Shown: positions 51,904 to 61,616 of the stretch, in pieces
How the letters are laid out: each line of letters begins with the position of its first letter
How positions within the stretch are numbered: position 1 is the first letter of the stretch
NCBI GenBank assembly: GCA_964629885.1
Contig: CAZVRJ010000009.1
Span: forward strand, 6,414-70,413
Reading direction: 5' to 3'
Length of the DNA: 64,000 bases
Origin: CAYWCV01 sp964629885
GTDB lineage: Bacteria > Bacteroidota > Rhodothermia > Balneolales > CAYWCV01
Translations under genes and position numbers: made by a program
Notes under the pieces: generated by a model
Seen by the model: only the letters and a program-made list of their open reading frames with translations
Databases searched by the model: none
What the model was told of the DNA's origin: nothing

Positions 51904-52998
51904 ATGGCAAAAAGATATCGCGTAGCGAGTGTGAAGGATATGGGTCCGCTGTTCACGGACAATCCAAACAACATGATCGGTCAAGACGGCGCATTTAGCA
52001 TCCCAACTTCAAGAGGACTCTTCTTCTACTTTGGCGATACGGTGTTGGGCAAACGTCGTAACATCAAGAGTCTATGGTATCCCGATGGATTCGCCATTGG
52101 CAACCGCGACATGTCGGAGTTTGGCGACATCACAGGCATGCTCACAAACACTGGTTTGTTCTGTCATGACAAAGATGCTGAAGGGGGATTGTCGCAGTTC
52201 GAGTATGTTACCGACAGCGTCGGAAATATCCGCCAACTTATTCCAGATAAGCCTGGCGAAACTCACGACAAGTGGAGGAACTGGTGCCTACACGGCATCC
52301 AGATCGGCGAAACCCTGTACCTTTATTACATCCAAGTTGAGATGTTTGGATCTGGGTTTCTACCCGTCAACTTTCGGGTGCATGGATCTGGTCTGGCTAA
52401 AGGATCGATCCACGATATGATTTTTACCCGTATTGAGGGTCCACATGGCGGTATGTTCTGGCTCGAAAACGAGCCCATGTTTGCCAATTCGGTCATTGAC
52501 GGAAATGATGGCTATCTCTACGCTTACGGAGTACGCCGAGAAAAGTTCGGTGTTCAGCGCTGCTACGTCTCGAGAGTCAAACCCGGCGACATAGAAGACC
52601 GATTTGCATATCGGTACTGGGATGGTTCAGGCTGGAACAAAGAACTTACTAAGGCTGTAAGCATCCTAAAAGGCATGCCGAACGAAATGTCGGTATCATG
52701 GAATAACTGGCTTGGATGTTGGCTTGCTGTGAACAGCTACAGTACTGAAGGGAAAATCGTTGCCCAGACGGCCGATCGGCTCGAGGGTCCTTGGTCACAC
52801 CCGAAATTACTGCACACCGTGGAGCTACAACACCATGGACTTCCATACCCACTATTGATTTACGCAGGCAAGGAGCACCCGAAACTTGCAAGAGAAGACG
52901 GCCGCATATTGGCGGTCACGTATATCGAATTTGAAGAGTATTACCCCCATCTGCTCGAGATAGAGCTCGAGCGACCTACACGCAGACGTAAAGACTAA
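51904..52998 (+). CDS. DUF4185-like five-bladed propeller protein
   Basis: A 364-residue protein without signal peptide. The opening DMGPLFTDNPNNMIGQDGAFSIPTSRGLFFYFGDTVLG resembles DUF4185/GH43-superfamily proteins, where the early Asp lies in the active-site pocket. Later parts (GNDGYLYAYGVRREKFGVQRCYVSRVKPGD, MSVSWNNWLGCWLAVNSYST, TADRLEGPWSHP) are typical propeller strands with GPWS words. It may be a cytoplasmic glycosidase or sugar-binding protein in the locus. A terminator-like hairpin precedes it, and the next gene begins 33 bases later. Confidence 0.68.
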   Translation: MAKRYRVASVKDMGPLFTDNPNNMIGQDGAFSIPTSRGLFFYFGDTVLGKRRNIKSLWYPDGFAIGNRDMSEFGDITGMLTNTGLFCHDKDAEGGLSQFEYVTDSVGNIRQLIPDKPGETHDKWRNWCLHGIQIGETLYLYYIQVEMFGSGFLPVNFRVHGSGLAKGSIHDMIFTRIEGPHGGMFWLENEPMFANSVIDGNDGYLYAYGVRREKFGVQRCYVSRVKPGDIEDRFAYRYWDGSGWNKELTKAVSILKGMPNEMSVSWNNWLGCWLAVNSYSTEGKIVAQTADRLEGPWSHPKLLHTVELQHHGLPYPLLIYAGKEHPKLAREDGRILAVTYIEFEEYYPHLLEIELERPTRRRKD

Positions 52999-53031
52999 AA
53001 CCACAATATCATTCCTACTGGAGATGTTCCT

Positions 53032-55152
53032 ATGATTCCCCGTTTAGAAGAACTTGGAAGTGATGTGCTACGGCACAAACACGGTGATCTGTTCAATCAC
53101 CCCGGACTCACAAATTTTATCGGTACCGTCCAGGTGGACGTCGACCCCATTGGCATCCGCAGCATAAATTTTCCACCATTTGGAAACGGCGACGGCATTA
53201 CTGCATCGCTTTTCTTAAACGGACGCTACTGGCCATCGTATGGTCAGCCGGTCGACATTCAGTGGTTCCCCGACAAGATTGTCCGTAACGCAGCGATTGA
53301 CGGCATTTACATTAAGTCGACTCTGGTGTTGCCATTCGATGTTAACGCTGCATTGATACGCATCGACCTAACCAACAAATATGATGATTCGCGTACTATC
53401 GATATCAAGCTCGGAATAACGAGCTATATCACGAAAGCGGTACGTGCTTGGAATACGCCTACTGCACCGGCAGAGTACGCACCTAAAGTAGAGCTGGAGC
53501 TCAGTGGTGACGCAAGCACTCATACCACACATGATCTAGATCTCGATATTGGGCGAAATGCCATTATCCATACAGCAAAGGAATCGACCGCGGCCCAGAT
53601 TCAGGGCATTCTTGCCCCTTCAGCACAGTTGTCGAAGCGCCCATCTTTTATTGCGACCAGCCTTGAACTTGGTGGTGGCGATACAAAAACCATCTGGTTC
53701 ATCACTGCTACGGGCGATGATGTGAAGACGGTAACGGAAGTTTACGACAGTATTGCGGCCGATCCAGAAGCAGCAATGCGCAAGGTGCGTACGAGATGGG
53801 AGCAAGAAATTGAGGCCATCTTTACACCCGACAATGGTGTGTACTCTGGTAATCTTCCAACTCTGGAGACCGACGATGCCGAAATTCGCCGTGTCTATCA
53901 TATGGGTGTTTTAGGTGTGACCTACTTCCGTCGCGATAATCCTGCGTCGGTATACGGTCGTGCGTATGATACCCTAATGCCGAAATACTGGCAGACAGTA
54001 ACGTTCATTTGGGACTACCACCTCAGCGGCGTGGTGCATTCGCTGCTTGATCCAGAGGTGATGACCAAATACATGGACAATTGGCTCAAGATGGACATCC
54101 ACTCCCATTTTGGAACCGAGTATTTGACGGGATCGCCAGTTGGGTATTGGTATGGCGTTAACGACTACGCCTTAGTAGCTCTCATGCGCGACTATTTGCG
54201 CTGGACCGGAGATACCGCTTGGCTCGACAAGCCGCTTACACTCAAAGACGGCACCGTAAAACCTGCTGCCGAAATGCTAGAGCATTTCGCGCACAATTAT
54301 AAAAATTTCCAGACCGACAGTGGGCTGGCCGATTACGGTGGACTCAACAACTTGCTTGAGTGTGTGAGTACATATATCCACGAGGTGGCGAGCTTGAACG
54401 CGGCCAACGTGTTCAACCTACGTTACGCATCCGAAATTGCAACGCATAAAGGCAACACCAGCGAAGCACAAGCCTTGATGGATGAGGCAAATGCACTTCT
54501 TGAGCGGGTGCAATCGCTGTATGCCGATGGAAAAGGCTTTTGGAACGCCCGTTACCCTGGAAACGAGCTAGTGGAAGTACGCCATGTGTACGATTTCCTC
54601 ACCGTACTGAACACTATCCCCGATGCTTTGTCCGACAAGCAGAAGAAGGAAATCACCGAATTTTTCGTGAATGAGCTCCAAACACCAACATGGATGCGGG
54701 CTCTGTCGCCTTACGACGATAACTCCATGTTCAGCGTCCGTACCGACCACCAGTGGAACGGATCGTATCCAGCATGGCCGCCGATGAGTGCCCTTGGCCT
54801 GTATAATATTGGTGAGCACGATTTGGCTTTCAATTGGCTGAAGGGACTGGCCAAAACAGCGAATCAAGGTCCATTTGGGCAGGCGCACTTTGACGAAAAC
54901 GTGATGCCACTCGAGAGTGGTGGATCGCTCAAGGTATCAGCCGACATCCCATACATCAACGATTGGACCTGCTCGAGCAATGGTAGCTGGGTTAAACTCA
55001 TCATCGAGGGTGTGTTCGGTGTCAAAGCAGGACTCAATTCGATTGAGGCCAATCCTAAGTTCGGTGACTTTGATCCGAATGCTGCGCTTCGTGGCCTGAG
55101 ATGGCAAGGCAAGACCTACGATGTAACTCGCGACGGACTCGTTGAGCGTTGA
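53032..55152 (+). CDS. Six-hairpin (alpha/alpha)6 glycosidase-like protein
   Basis: A 706-residue cytoplasmic protein with GGAG 7-10 bases before the ATG. Residues about 1-270 are a beta-sandwich domain; about 290-700 look like an (alpha/alpha)6 barrel, with WQTVTFIWDYHLSGVVHSLLDPEVMTKYMDNWLKM, DYLRWTGDTAWLD, DYGGLNNLLECVSTYIHEVASLNAAN and TDHQWNGSYPAWPPMSALGLY. This is the layout of GH37/GH63/GH78-type glycosidases, but I cannot name the family. Given its neighbours it probably cleaves imported oligosaccharides. It overlaps the esterase gene by 4 bases (TTGA). Confidence 0.7.
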   Translation: MIPRLEELGSDVLRHKHGDLFNHPGLTNFIGTVQVDVDPIGIRSINFPPFGNGDGITASLFLNGRYWPSYGQPVDIQWFPDKIVRNAAIDGIYIKSTLVLPFDVNAALIRIDLTNKYDDSRTIDIKLGITSYITKAVRAWNTPTAPAEYAPKVELELSGDASTHTTHDLDLDIGRNAIIHTAKESTAAQIQGILAPSAQLSKRPSFIATSLELGGGDTKTIWFITATGDDVKTVTEVYDSIAADPEAAMRKVRTRWEQEIEAIFTPDNGVYSGNLPTLETDDAEIRRVYHMGVLGVTYFRRDNPASVYGRAYDTLMPKYWQTVTFIWDYHLSGVVHSLLDPEVMTKYMDNWLKMDIHSHFGTEYLTGSPVGYWYGVNDYALVALMRDYLRWTGDTAWLDKPLTLKDGTVKPAAEMLEHFAHNYKNFQTDSGLADYGGLNNLLECVSTYIHEVASLNAANVFNLRYASEIATHKGNTSEAQALMDEANALLERVQSLYADGKGFWNARYPGNELVEVRHVYDFLTVLNTIPDALSDKQKKEITEFFVNELQTPTWMRALSPYDDNSMFSVRTDHQWNGSYPAWPPMSALGLYNIGEHDLAFNWLKGLAKTANQGPFGQAHFDENVMPLESGGSLKVSADIPYINDWTCSSNGSWVKLIIEGVFGVKAGLNSIEANPKFGDFDPNAALRGLRWQGKTYDVTRDGLVER

Positions 55153-56231
55153 GAGATCATAGTATCATATCTCCAGAAATTGACCACATCACCGGCGAGG
55201 TCGTCATCCGTTGGGATGGCGACCCGTACGGTGAGATCCCACGGCTGATGGGCGATCATAACGACTGGCTGCCCGACGAGGGTGTGCCATCGTTTATGCA
55301 CGACCATGTCACCGAGTGGCGGTTCGTTCTGCCGATGAATGCCCGAATTGAGTACTCGTTCGTTAATTTGGATGGTAATCCATTCCGGGATGTGCTCAAT
55401 CCGAACATCATGTACAACGGATTCGGCACCATGTCGGAACTGATGATGCCTGAGTATGTGAGTCATCCCGCCCTGAAACGCCTTCGAACCGGATTTAAGG
55501 GGTCGATAAAAGGATGTGATGAGCATCTGATATCCTCTGCTAAACTCGGTTATGATGTGCGTTTTCAGGTCGATACGGCGTTGACTGGCGATGGCTCGAA
55601 CACGATGATCATCTTTAACGACGGACTCGACTACATCGAGTTTGCCCATGCGCGAGAGGTGTTGGCGTGGTTACACGATGAAGGGCTGATTGGGCCGGTG
55701 ACGGCCGTATTTGTCAATCCTCCTAACAGGCATCTCAAAGAACCACCTAATCGACGATCGGAGTATAATCTAAATCCAGCCTATGCCGCGTTCATTGCAA
55801 CCGAGCTTGTCCCTTTCGTAGAGACAATCTATCAAACAGGAGGCACGGCGTCTAAACGAATGATCGTCGGCGATTCATACGGCGGGGTTTGCGCTTTGTT
55901 CGTTGCCCTAAACAACCCGGACCTAATTGGCTTGGCGTATAGCCAGTCGGGATATGTCGGCCTGCGGAGGGACGCCATCTTTGAGCTTGCTTGCAGAGCC
56001 GGTAGCCAAATCCGGTTCTGCTTCGACATAGGCACATTCGAGACGAAGGTCGGATCGGGCATGTTGGATCCCGATGAGTTGGATTTCTACGATGCCAATC
56101 TCAGGCTGCATCAAACATTAATCGATGCTGGAATCAACCATCATTTCAACATTGAACCACAGGGTCACACCTGGGGATTCTGGCGAGATGGCCTTCTGCG
56201 TAACCTGCCTATTCTATTAAACGAAAAGTAA
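55149..56231 (+). CDS. Fes/CE1-like esterase
   Basis: A 360-residue cytoplasmic protein. Start codon TTG at 55149 overlaps the upstream stop by 4 bases; no ATG lies close by. Residues about 15-95 look like a CBM48/immunoglobulin-like domain (VVIRWDGDPYGEIPRLMGDHNDWLP), as in enterochelin esterases. The alpha/beta hydrolase carries MIIFNDGLDYIEF, the nucleophile elbow MIVGDSYGGVCALFVALNNPDL, and a late HTWGFWRDGL with the catalytic His. It may remove acyl groups from the imported sugar. Confidence 0.82.
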   Translation: MRDHSIISPEIDHITGEVVIRWDGDPYGEIPRLMGDHNDWLPDEGVPSFMHDHVTEWRFVLPMNARIEYSFVNLDGNPFRDVLNPNIMYNGFGTMSELMMPEYVSHPALKRLRTGFKGSIKGCDEHLISSAKLGYDVRFQVDTALTGDGSNTMIIFNDGLDYIEFAHAREVLAWLHDEGLIGPVTAVFVNPPNRHLKEPPNRRSEYNLNPAYAAFIATELVPFVETIYQTGGTASKRMIVGDSYGGVCALFVALNNPDLIGLAYSQSGYVGLRRDAIFELACRAGSQIRFCFDIGTFETKVGSGMLDPDELDFYDANLRLHQTLIDAGINHHFNIEPQGHTWGFWRDGLLRNLPILLNEK

Positions 56232-56254
56232 CATTTTATATATCACAAGTTATC

Positions 56255-58096
56255 ATGCAAGCCAATAATCAGAATAGTTCATCGGGACAGACAACGACAT
56301 CAATGAAATACTCGCGTGGCCGTTTCGACACACATCCCAAACACCGCCTTCATCCAGGTACGTTGCATGCCGGATACAAGCCGCTGGCAGAAAGAATTGC
56401 CGAATCCATAAATATGGGTGTGCGGGTCTTAGCCATCGATGGATACCATGGTGTGAATTGGGTACATTTTCAAGAAGAGTTGAGCCAAGAGCTCGATAAG
56501 GCTGGTGTAAAAGCATCGTGGTTTATGATGGATACAGCGCTGAAGCATGCCGATCAGTTGCGCAAAGAACTCGAACCCTTCCTTGGTGGTGACGACCCAA
56601 TCTTTGGGTTCATATGGCCGATGGGGATCGAACCTATGTTTGATCCAGCGAAGGTTGCATCCATTCGCACCGAGGCACTTATCGCTCGTGGGCGACCTGC
56701 TGGTAACGTGACAATCATTATTGGGGTGGGGGCAGCACTTATCGATAACGCCGACTCTGTTTGGTATGTCGATGTATCGAAAGAGAAGATCCAGCAGCTC
56801 CACAAAATGGGTAAGCTTCAGAATTGGGGCGACAACCAAGATCTTGCTTTCGGCACCTTCTATAAACGGGCGTATTACGTTGAATGGCCAGCTATGAATC
56901 GACACAAGCAGGCTTTATTGCCGAAAATCGGCTGCATGATCGATGGTCACGACGACACGAATCCGATATCGATGGTGGGATACGACTTTCGTAGCGCTCT
57001 TGATCAGATGACCCGCACGCCATTTCGTCCACGGCCTTGGTTTGCACCGGGTCCTTGGGGTGGGCAATTCATGAAGAACCACATGGGATTGGATCCCAAC
57101 CAGACAAATTATGCCTGGTCATTTGAGCTTATCGCACCCGAGAATGGAATCACTTTTGGAGATGGACAGCACTCTCTTGAGGTTACGTTCGACTGGCTAC
57201 TGTTCAACGACAGTGCCGGTGTGATGGGAACTGATGCCGCTCGACAATTTGGCACTGAGTGGCCGGTGCGATTCGACTATTTGGATACGATGGATGGTGG
57301 CAGCCTATCGGTTCAGGTGCACCCAAGGCCAGATAAGATCCGTCGGGAGTTCGGGGAGTCCTTCACTCAAGATGAAACCTACTATATCGCCCTTGCCGAT
57401 GATGATGCAAAGGTGTACTTGGGGTTCAAGGACGAAACCCAGCCCGACGAATTCCGGAAGCTACTCGAGGAATCGGCAACAAAAGGCATTGAGCTCGATG
57501 TGGATCGGTATGTGCACAACAGACCCTCGAGGACACACGATCTATTCATGATTCCCAACGGCACTATCCATTGCAGTGGTGCGGGCAATTTGGTACTTGA
57601 AATCAGTGCAACCCCATATATCTACACCTACAAGCTATACGATTACCTGCGTCGCGATCTGAATGGTAATTTGCGTCCGATCAACATCGACCGTGGATTC
57701 GAAAACCTCTATTGGGATAGAAGATCTGATTGGGTTGATGCGAACTTAGTTGCCAAACCGGTTGTCAAAAGCCAGGGCAACGGATGGGTTGAGTACACCC
57801 TCATGGATGTGCCTTACACGTTTTACATAATCAATAGGGTTGATTTCGAGGAGTCGTGCGAGTGGAATACCGACGAAATCGGCTATATGGTGAACTTGGT
57901 GGAGGGCGACCATGTAGAAGTGCACTCCGAAAATGGCACAGTAGTACCATTGGCATATTTGGAGAGCATGGTTGTACCAGCCAAAACGGGAAAGGTGCGT
58001 TTCGTGAACCGCGGCGATGTGCCTTGCAAGTTGATGAAGGTTTATGTGCGTCCAGGAACCGGCGTTTCACAGCCCCTCAACGACCCCCTCGGGTAA
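56255..58096 (+). CDS. ManA-like mannose-6-phosphate isomerase with degenerate kinase-like N-domain
   Basis: A 613-residue cytoplasmic protein. Residues about 60-190 look like a uridine-kinase-like fold whose P-loop is lost (VLAIDGYHGVNWVHFQEELSQEL; no GKT/S). Residues about 290-560 match class I mannose-6-phosphate isomerase: SVQVHPRPDK supplies Gln and His, QDETYYIALADDDAKVYLGFK the Glu, and FMIPNGTIHCSGAGNLVLEIS the last His, so the metal site is complete; TYKLYDYLRRD follows as in the family. With GH38 and GH78 enzymes nearby it may isomerise mannose, rhamnose or a related sugar rather than the classical phosphate ester (inference). Confidence 0.78.
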   Translation: MQANNQNSSSGQTTTSMKYSRGRFDTHPKHRLHPGTLHAGYKPLAERIAESINMGVRVLAIDGYHGVNWVHFQEELSQELDKAGVKASWFMMDTALKHADQLRKELEPFLGGDDPIFGFIWPMGIEPMFDPAKVASIRTEALIARGRPAGNVTIIIGVGAALIDNADSVWYVDVSKEKIQQLHKMGKLQNWGDNQDLAFGTFYKRAYYVEWPAMNRHKQALLPKIGCMIDGHDDTNPISMVGYDFRSALDQMTRTPFRPRPWFAPGPWGGQFMKNHMGLDPNQTNYAWSFELIAPENGITFGDGQHSLEVTFDWLLFNDSAGVMGTDAARQFGTEWPVRFDYLDTMDGGSLSVQVHPRPDKIRREFGESFTQDETYYIALADDDAKVYLGFKDETQPDEFRKLLEESATKGIELDVDRYVHNRPSRTHDLFMIPNGTIHCSGAGNLVLEISATPYIYTYKLYDYLRRDLNGNLRPINIDRGFENLYWDRRSDWVDANLVAKPVVKSQGNGWVEYTLMDVPYTFYIINRVDFEESCEWNTDEIGYMVNLVEGDHVEVHSENGTVVPLAYLESMVVPAKTGKVRFVNRGDVPCKLMKVYVRPGTGVSQPLNDPLG

Positions 58097-58106
58097 ATCC
58101 AGTCTG

Positions 58107-60392
58107 ATGTTAGGCGAGTTTGCAAAACTTGAACATTCGAAGCCATCGGGGTACATCCCCGATGGCGGTTTTAATCCGTTGGAGGCGGCGGGTCGATGGG
58201 TCTTCGACTCCAAGATGGATTCCTATTCGAGGGAGAACATTGTTTCCGTAATGCCCGAAGTCGACACTGCCTGGCGCGACCGTGCCATGGAGGTGATGCC
58301 CTTGCCAGTGATTTCCTTTTCGAAAACCATTACGTTAGATAGTGTACTTAAATCGGCCTCAATACGGCTGTCGGCGCTCGGTATCGTCGATGTTCGAGTT
58401 AATGGCCGTTTTGAGGATTCAATCCCGAGGTTTTGGCCCGGCTGGACCGATTATAACCATCGAGTGCCCTATTCCCGATTTGTGCTCGAGAACATTTTGC
58501 CATCGGGTATGTCAAAAATAGAATTGCTGTTATCGGGTGGATGGTACGCCGGCTACTTGGGCTGGGAGCGTAACAGAGGTTATTATGGCGCATTGCCGGC
58601 TGTTTGGGCCGAAGTTGTGCTTGAGTATGAAGATGGTCGCGTAGATGTGATCGGCACAGATGTCGACTGGGTTGTATCGGATACCGAATGGATGGAAGCC
58701 GACCTTTACATGGGCGAAACGGTCGATCTCAGGACTGATTTGTCCTCTCGACCGACACGAAATGCCGAACTGTGGACAGGCTACGTCCCAACAATGGTAT
58801 CGGCAGATTGGCAGCCTGTGCGGATAGTCGAAGAGATTAAACCGGTGTCTGTCGAAAAGCATGAAGGGTTTTGGCTGGTCGACTTCGGCCAGAACCACTG
58901 CGGTGTGCCAGGATTCTCGTTGGCTCCTATGGCCGAGGTGGTGCTACGATATGGTGAGATCCTACAGGCCGACGGAAGTCTCTATACCGAGAATTACCGA
59001 ATGGCGAGGTCGGTCGATACGGTGAGGTCAGGCGGAGATCGATATGAGTACAGGGGTCGATTTACCTCGCACGGGTACAGGTATATGAGCATCGAGGGCG
59101 ATGTGGGTGCTATTGAGGAAGGGTCGTTGGTGTCCTGCAGGTTGATGTCGGATTTGGGGCGTGTGGGGTCTTTTGAGTGTGATCATCCTCGACTTCAGGC
59201 TCTGTACGATACGTACATCCGAAGCTCAGAAAGTAATTTGGTGGATATTTCGACCGATTGTCCACAACGCGATGAGAGACTGGGCTGGACAGGCGATGGA
59301 TCCATTTTGGCAGAAGCTCACACCATGACATGGGACATGGAGGCTTTTTACAAAAAGTGGCTCGACGATGCCGTGAACTCACAGCGCAGCGACGGAGCCA
59401 TCCCCGATATCGTGCCTTATGTTGAGTTCAAGAGCGGGATTGTTGGCTGGAACAACGCCGCATGGAGCGATGCCTGCATCCTGGTCACGCATGCCTGCAT
59501 GAAAGCGTATGGCTTTTCGGATTCCATTCGGTCGCTTTGGAACCCATGGATGCGTTACATCGACTCGCTATGGGTTGATTCAGATAATGGTATTCGTCCT
59601 GCGATAGGTCATGGCGACTGGCTCTCAACCGAAGACACTCCTAAAGATTTCATCGCTACAGTTTACCACATAGCCGTGTTGAAAGCCATGATCGAAATGG
59701 GGGTGTTCGTGGGGGTTGATGTTTCGGTATTACGAGATCGACTGTTGCTAGCATCGACATCCTTCGAAACACGATGGGCACCCCGGGTTGGCACATTCTC
59801 TCAGACTGCATGCGTGTTGTGTATCAAATACGATCTGTTGACTACTCACAATAAGGAAATGAAACGCAGGCTCTTGAACAGCATTCGGAAGCACAAGGGC
59901 TATCTCACAACGGGGTTCCTAGGCACTGCCCATCTTCCCTATGTGCTCTCGAAGTTGGATCGCCACGATCTTGTAATGCAATTGTTTGAAAATGATGAGT
60001 ACCCATCATGGGGGTTCATGTTTCGCCACGGAGCCACGACGTATTGGGAGCATTGGGATAGTTGGCACCCTGAGAAAGGATATCGCCACCCAATTATGAA
60101 TTCGTTCAACCACGCATCGTTGGGGGCTTTCTCTTACTGGTTCTACCAAGTGGCTGGTTGGTTGGATGACATTGATCTTCCGAATAAATCTGTGCGCATA
60201 ACACCGGTCGATATTCCCGGCCTAAATCATGTAAGTGTGGTGCGAAACACCGCCTTGGGTGAGTTCATGATCCAATGGAATCGGCAAGCTGCCAGTTACT
60301 CACTGAATTTAAGAGTGCCATCCAATGTTGTGATTGATTGGAATTTCAAGCACATTCCTAAATCGAAATTGGAAATTACTTACGTCCATTAA
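58107..60392 (+). CDS. GH78-family alpha-L-rhamnosidase (cytoplasmic)
   Basis: A 761-residue enzyme without signal peptide. The ATG at 58107 lies 10 bases after the isomerase stop; the frame runs back to 58044 inside that gene. N-terminal beta-domains (to about residue 330) include GGWYAGYLGWERNRGYYGALPAVWAEV, WLVDFGQNHCGVPGF and GEILQADGSLYTENYRMARSVD, all GH78-typical. The catalytic (alpha/alpha)6 barrel has DISTDCPQRDERLGWTGDG near residues 379-397 and GATTYWEHWDSW further on. It inverts and hydrolyses terminal alpha-L-rhamnose, which fits the rhamnose-type catabolic operon at the other end of the locus. Confidence 0.9.
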   Translation: MLGEFAKLEHSKPSGYIPDGGFNPLEAAGRWVFDSKMDSYSRENIVSVMPEVDTAWRDRAMEVMPLPVISFSKTITLDSVLKSASIRLSALGIVDVRVNGRFEDSIPRFWPGWTDYNHRVPYSRFVLENILPSGMSKIELLLSGGWYAGYLGWERNRGYYGALPAVWAEVVLEYEDGRVDVIGTDVDWVVSDTEWMEADLYMGETVDLRTDLSSRPTRNAELWTGYVPTMVSADWQPVRIVEEIKPVSVEKHEGFWLVDFGQNHCGVPGFSLAPMAEVVLRYGEILQADGSLYTENYRMARSVDTVRSGGDRYEYRGRFTSHGYRYMSIEGDVGAIEEGSLVSCRLMSDLGRVGSFECDHPRLQALYDTYIRSSESNLVDISTDCPQRDERLGWTGDGSILAEAHTMTWDMEAFYKKWLDDAVNSQRSDGAIPDIVPYVEFKSGIVGWNNAAWSDACILVTHACMKAYGFSDSIRSLWNPWMRYIDSLWVDSDNGIRPAIGHGDWLSTEDTPKDFIATVYHIAVLKAMIEMGVFVGVDVSVLRDRLLLASTSFETRWAPRVGTFSQTACVLCIKYDLLTTHNKEMKRRLLNSIRKHKGYLTTGFLGTAHLPYVLSKLDRHDLVMQLFENDEYPSWGFMFRHGATTYWEHWDSWHPEKGYRHPIMNSFNHASLGAFSYWFYQVAGWLDDIDLPNKSVRITPVDIPGLNHVSVVRNTALGEFMIQWNRQAASYSLNLRVPSNVVIDWNFKHIPKSKLEITYVH

Positions 60393-60408
60393 CTAAACCT
60401 GAACTCCA

Positions 60409-61500
60409 TTGTCGAACATTACATTCAATAACGTTTCCAAGTGGTACACACCAGGTCAGCCTGTAGTGCAGGACCTCAATCTGGAGATCTACGACAAAGA
60501 ATTTCTTGTTATTGTGGGTCCGTCGGGTTGTGGAAAATCGACCACTCTTAGAATGATTGCTGGTCTTGAAGACATCAGTATTGGTGAGCTTCAGATTGAT
60601 GGACAACGCATGAACGAAGTGGCGCCGAAAGACCGCGACATTGCCATGGTGTTTCAGAACTATGCCTTGTATCCTCACATGACCGTGAAGCAGAACATGG
60701 CATTTGGCCTGATGTTGCGTAAAGTGCCGAAAGGGGAGATCGAAACAAGGGTTGCCGAAGCAGCTCGCATTCTTGGTTTGGAGTCGTATTTGGACCGAAA
60801 GCCCAAGGAGTTGTCGGGAGGGCAGCGGCAGCGTGTTGCGGTTGGGCGTGCCATTGTGCGCAAGCCTAAAGTTTTCTTGTTTGATGAGCCGTTAAGTAAC
60901 CTTGACGCCAAGATGCGTGTGCAAACTCGTGGGGAAATCGCTCGTTTGCACCGTGACTTGAAGGCGACAATCGTCTATGTTACTCACGACCAAGTGGAGG
61001 CTATGACATTAGGCACCCGAATCGTGGTGATGAATGACGGGCTAGTGATGCAGGCCGACACTCCATTGAATCTATATTCGAATCCGGCCAACAAGTTTGT
61101 AGCGGGTTTTATTGGTAGTCCGGCAATGAATTTCATACCTGGATCGGTAACCCAGAATGGTGGGTTGCGATTCACGTCTGCATCTGGTCGCTTATCGTGC
61201 GCCCTTGATGCTTCGAACTTCGACGAACAAAAATTGACCGATAATCTGCCCGTCGATTTGGGTGTGCGACCCGAACATTGGGCGCTGACCACAAACGAAG
61301 ATGCAGAGGGTTTGCAGATAACTGTTGATGTTCTCGAACCCCTTGGCAGCGAGTCTTTTGTGTATGGTTCGAACCATGACCTCCGTATCGTGGTCAGGAT
61401 TGAGGGTGGCTTACACCCCGAAATTGGCAGTATTCTTCACATAAAACCCGATCCGACGTTTACGCATCTTTTTCGAGCTACGGATGGAGTTCGAGTTTAG
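60409..61500 (+). CDS. ABC transporter ATPase, MalK/UgpC type
   Basis: A 363-residue sugar-importer ATPase. Walker A GPSGCGKSTT is near residues 36-45, the signature LSGGQRQRVA near 133-142, and Walker B VFLFDEPLSNLD follows. The C-terminal 120 residues form the OB-fold regulatory domain (VDLGVRPEHWAL). The only nearby start is TTG at 60409; no ATG or ribosome site is visible. It very likely energises the binding-protein-dependent importer encoded at 38655-41759, though 19 kb separates them. Confidence 0.93.
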   Translation: MSNITFNNVSKWYTPGQPVVQDLNLEIYDKEFLVIVGPSGCGKSTTLRMIAGLEDISIGELQIDGQRMNEVAPKDRDIAMVFQNYALYPHMTVKQNMAFGLMLRKVPKGEIETRVAEAARILGLESYLDRKPKELSGGQRQRVAVGRAIVRKPKVFLFDEPLSNLDAKMRVQTRGEIARLHRDLKATIVYVTHDQVEAMTLGTRIVVMNDGLVMQADTPLNLYSNPANKFVAGFIGSPAMNFIPGSVTQNGGLRFTSASGRLSCALDASNFDEQKLTDNLPVDLGVRPEHWALTTNEDAEGLQITVDVLEPLGSESFVYGSNHDLRIVVRIEGGLHPEIGSILHIKPDPTFTHLFRATDGVRV

Positions 61501-61585
61501 GAATTATTTATATACGACAAGTGTTGAGCAAGGTGGTAAAAATTCATACATTCTACGTACATGTAGTTCATGTCATATTTATATC

Positions 61586-61599
61586 GTTCTAAATAGAAC
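61586..61599. promoter_or_regulatory. Putative GntR operator (GTTCTA-AA-TAGAAC)
   Basis: A perfect 6+2+6 inverted repeat 17 bases before the GntR start at 61617. The surrounding gap (61501-61616) is AT-rich and also contains TACATGTA. Autoregulation is the simple reading. Confidence 0.45.
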
Positions 61600-61616
61600 A
61601 CATACCATTCAAGTTC

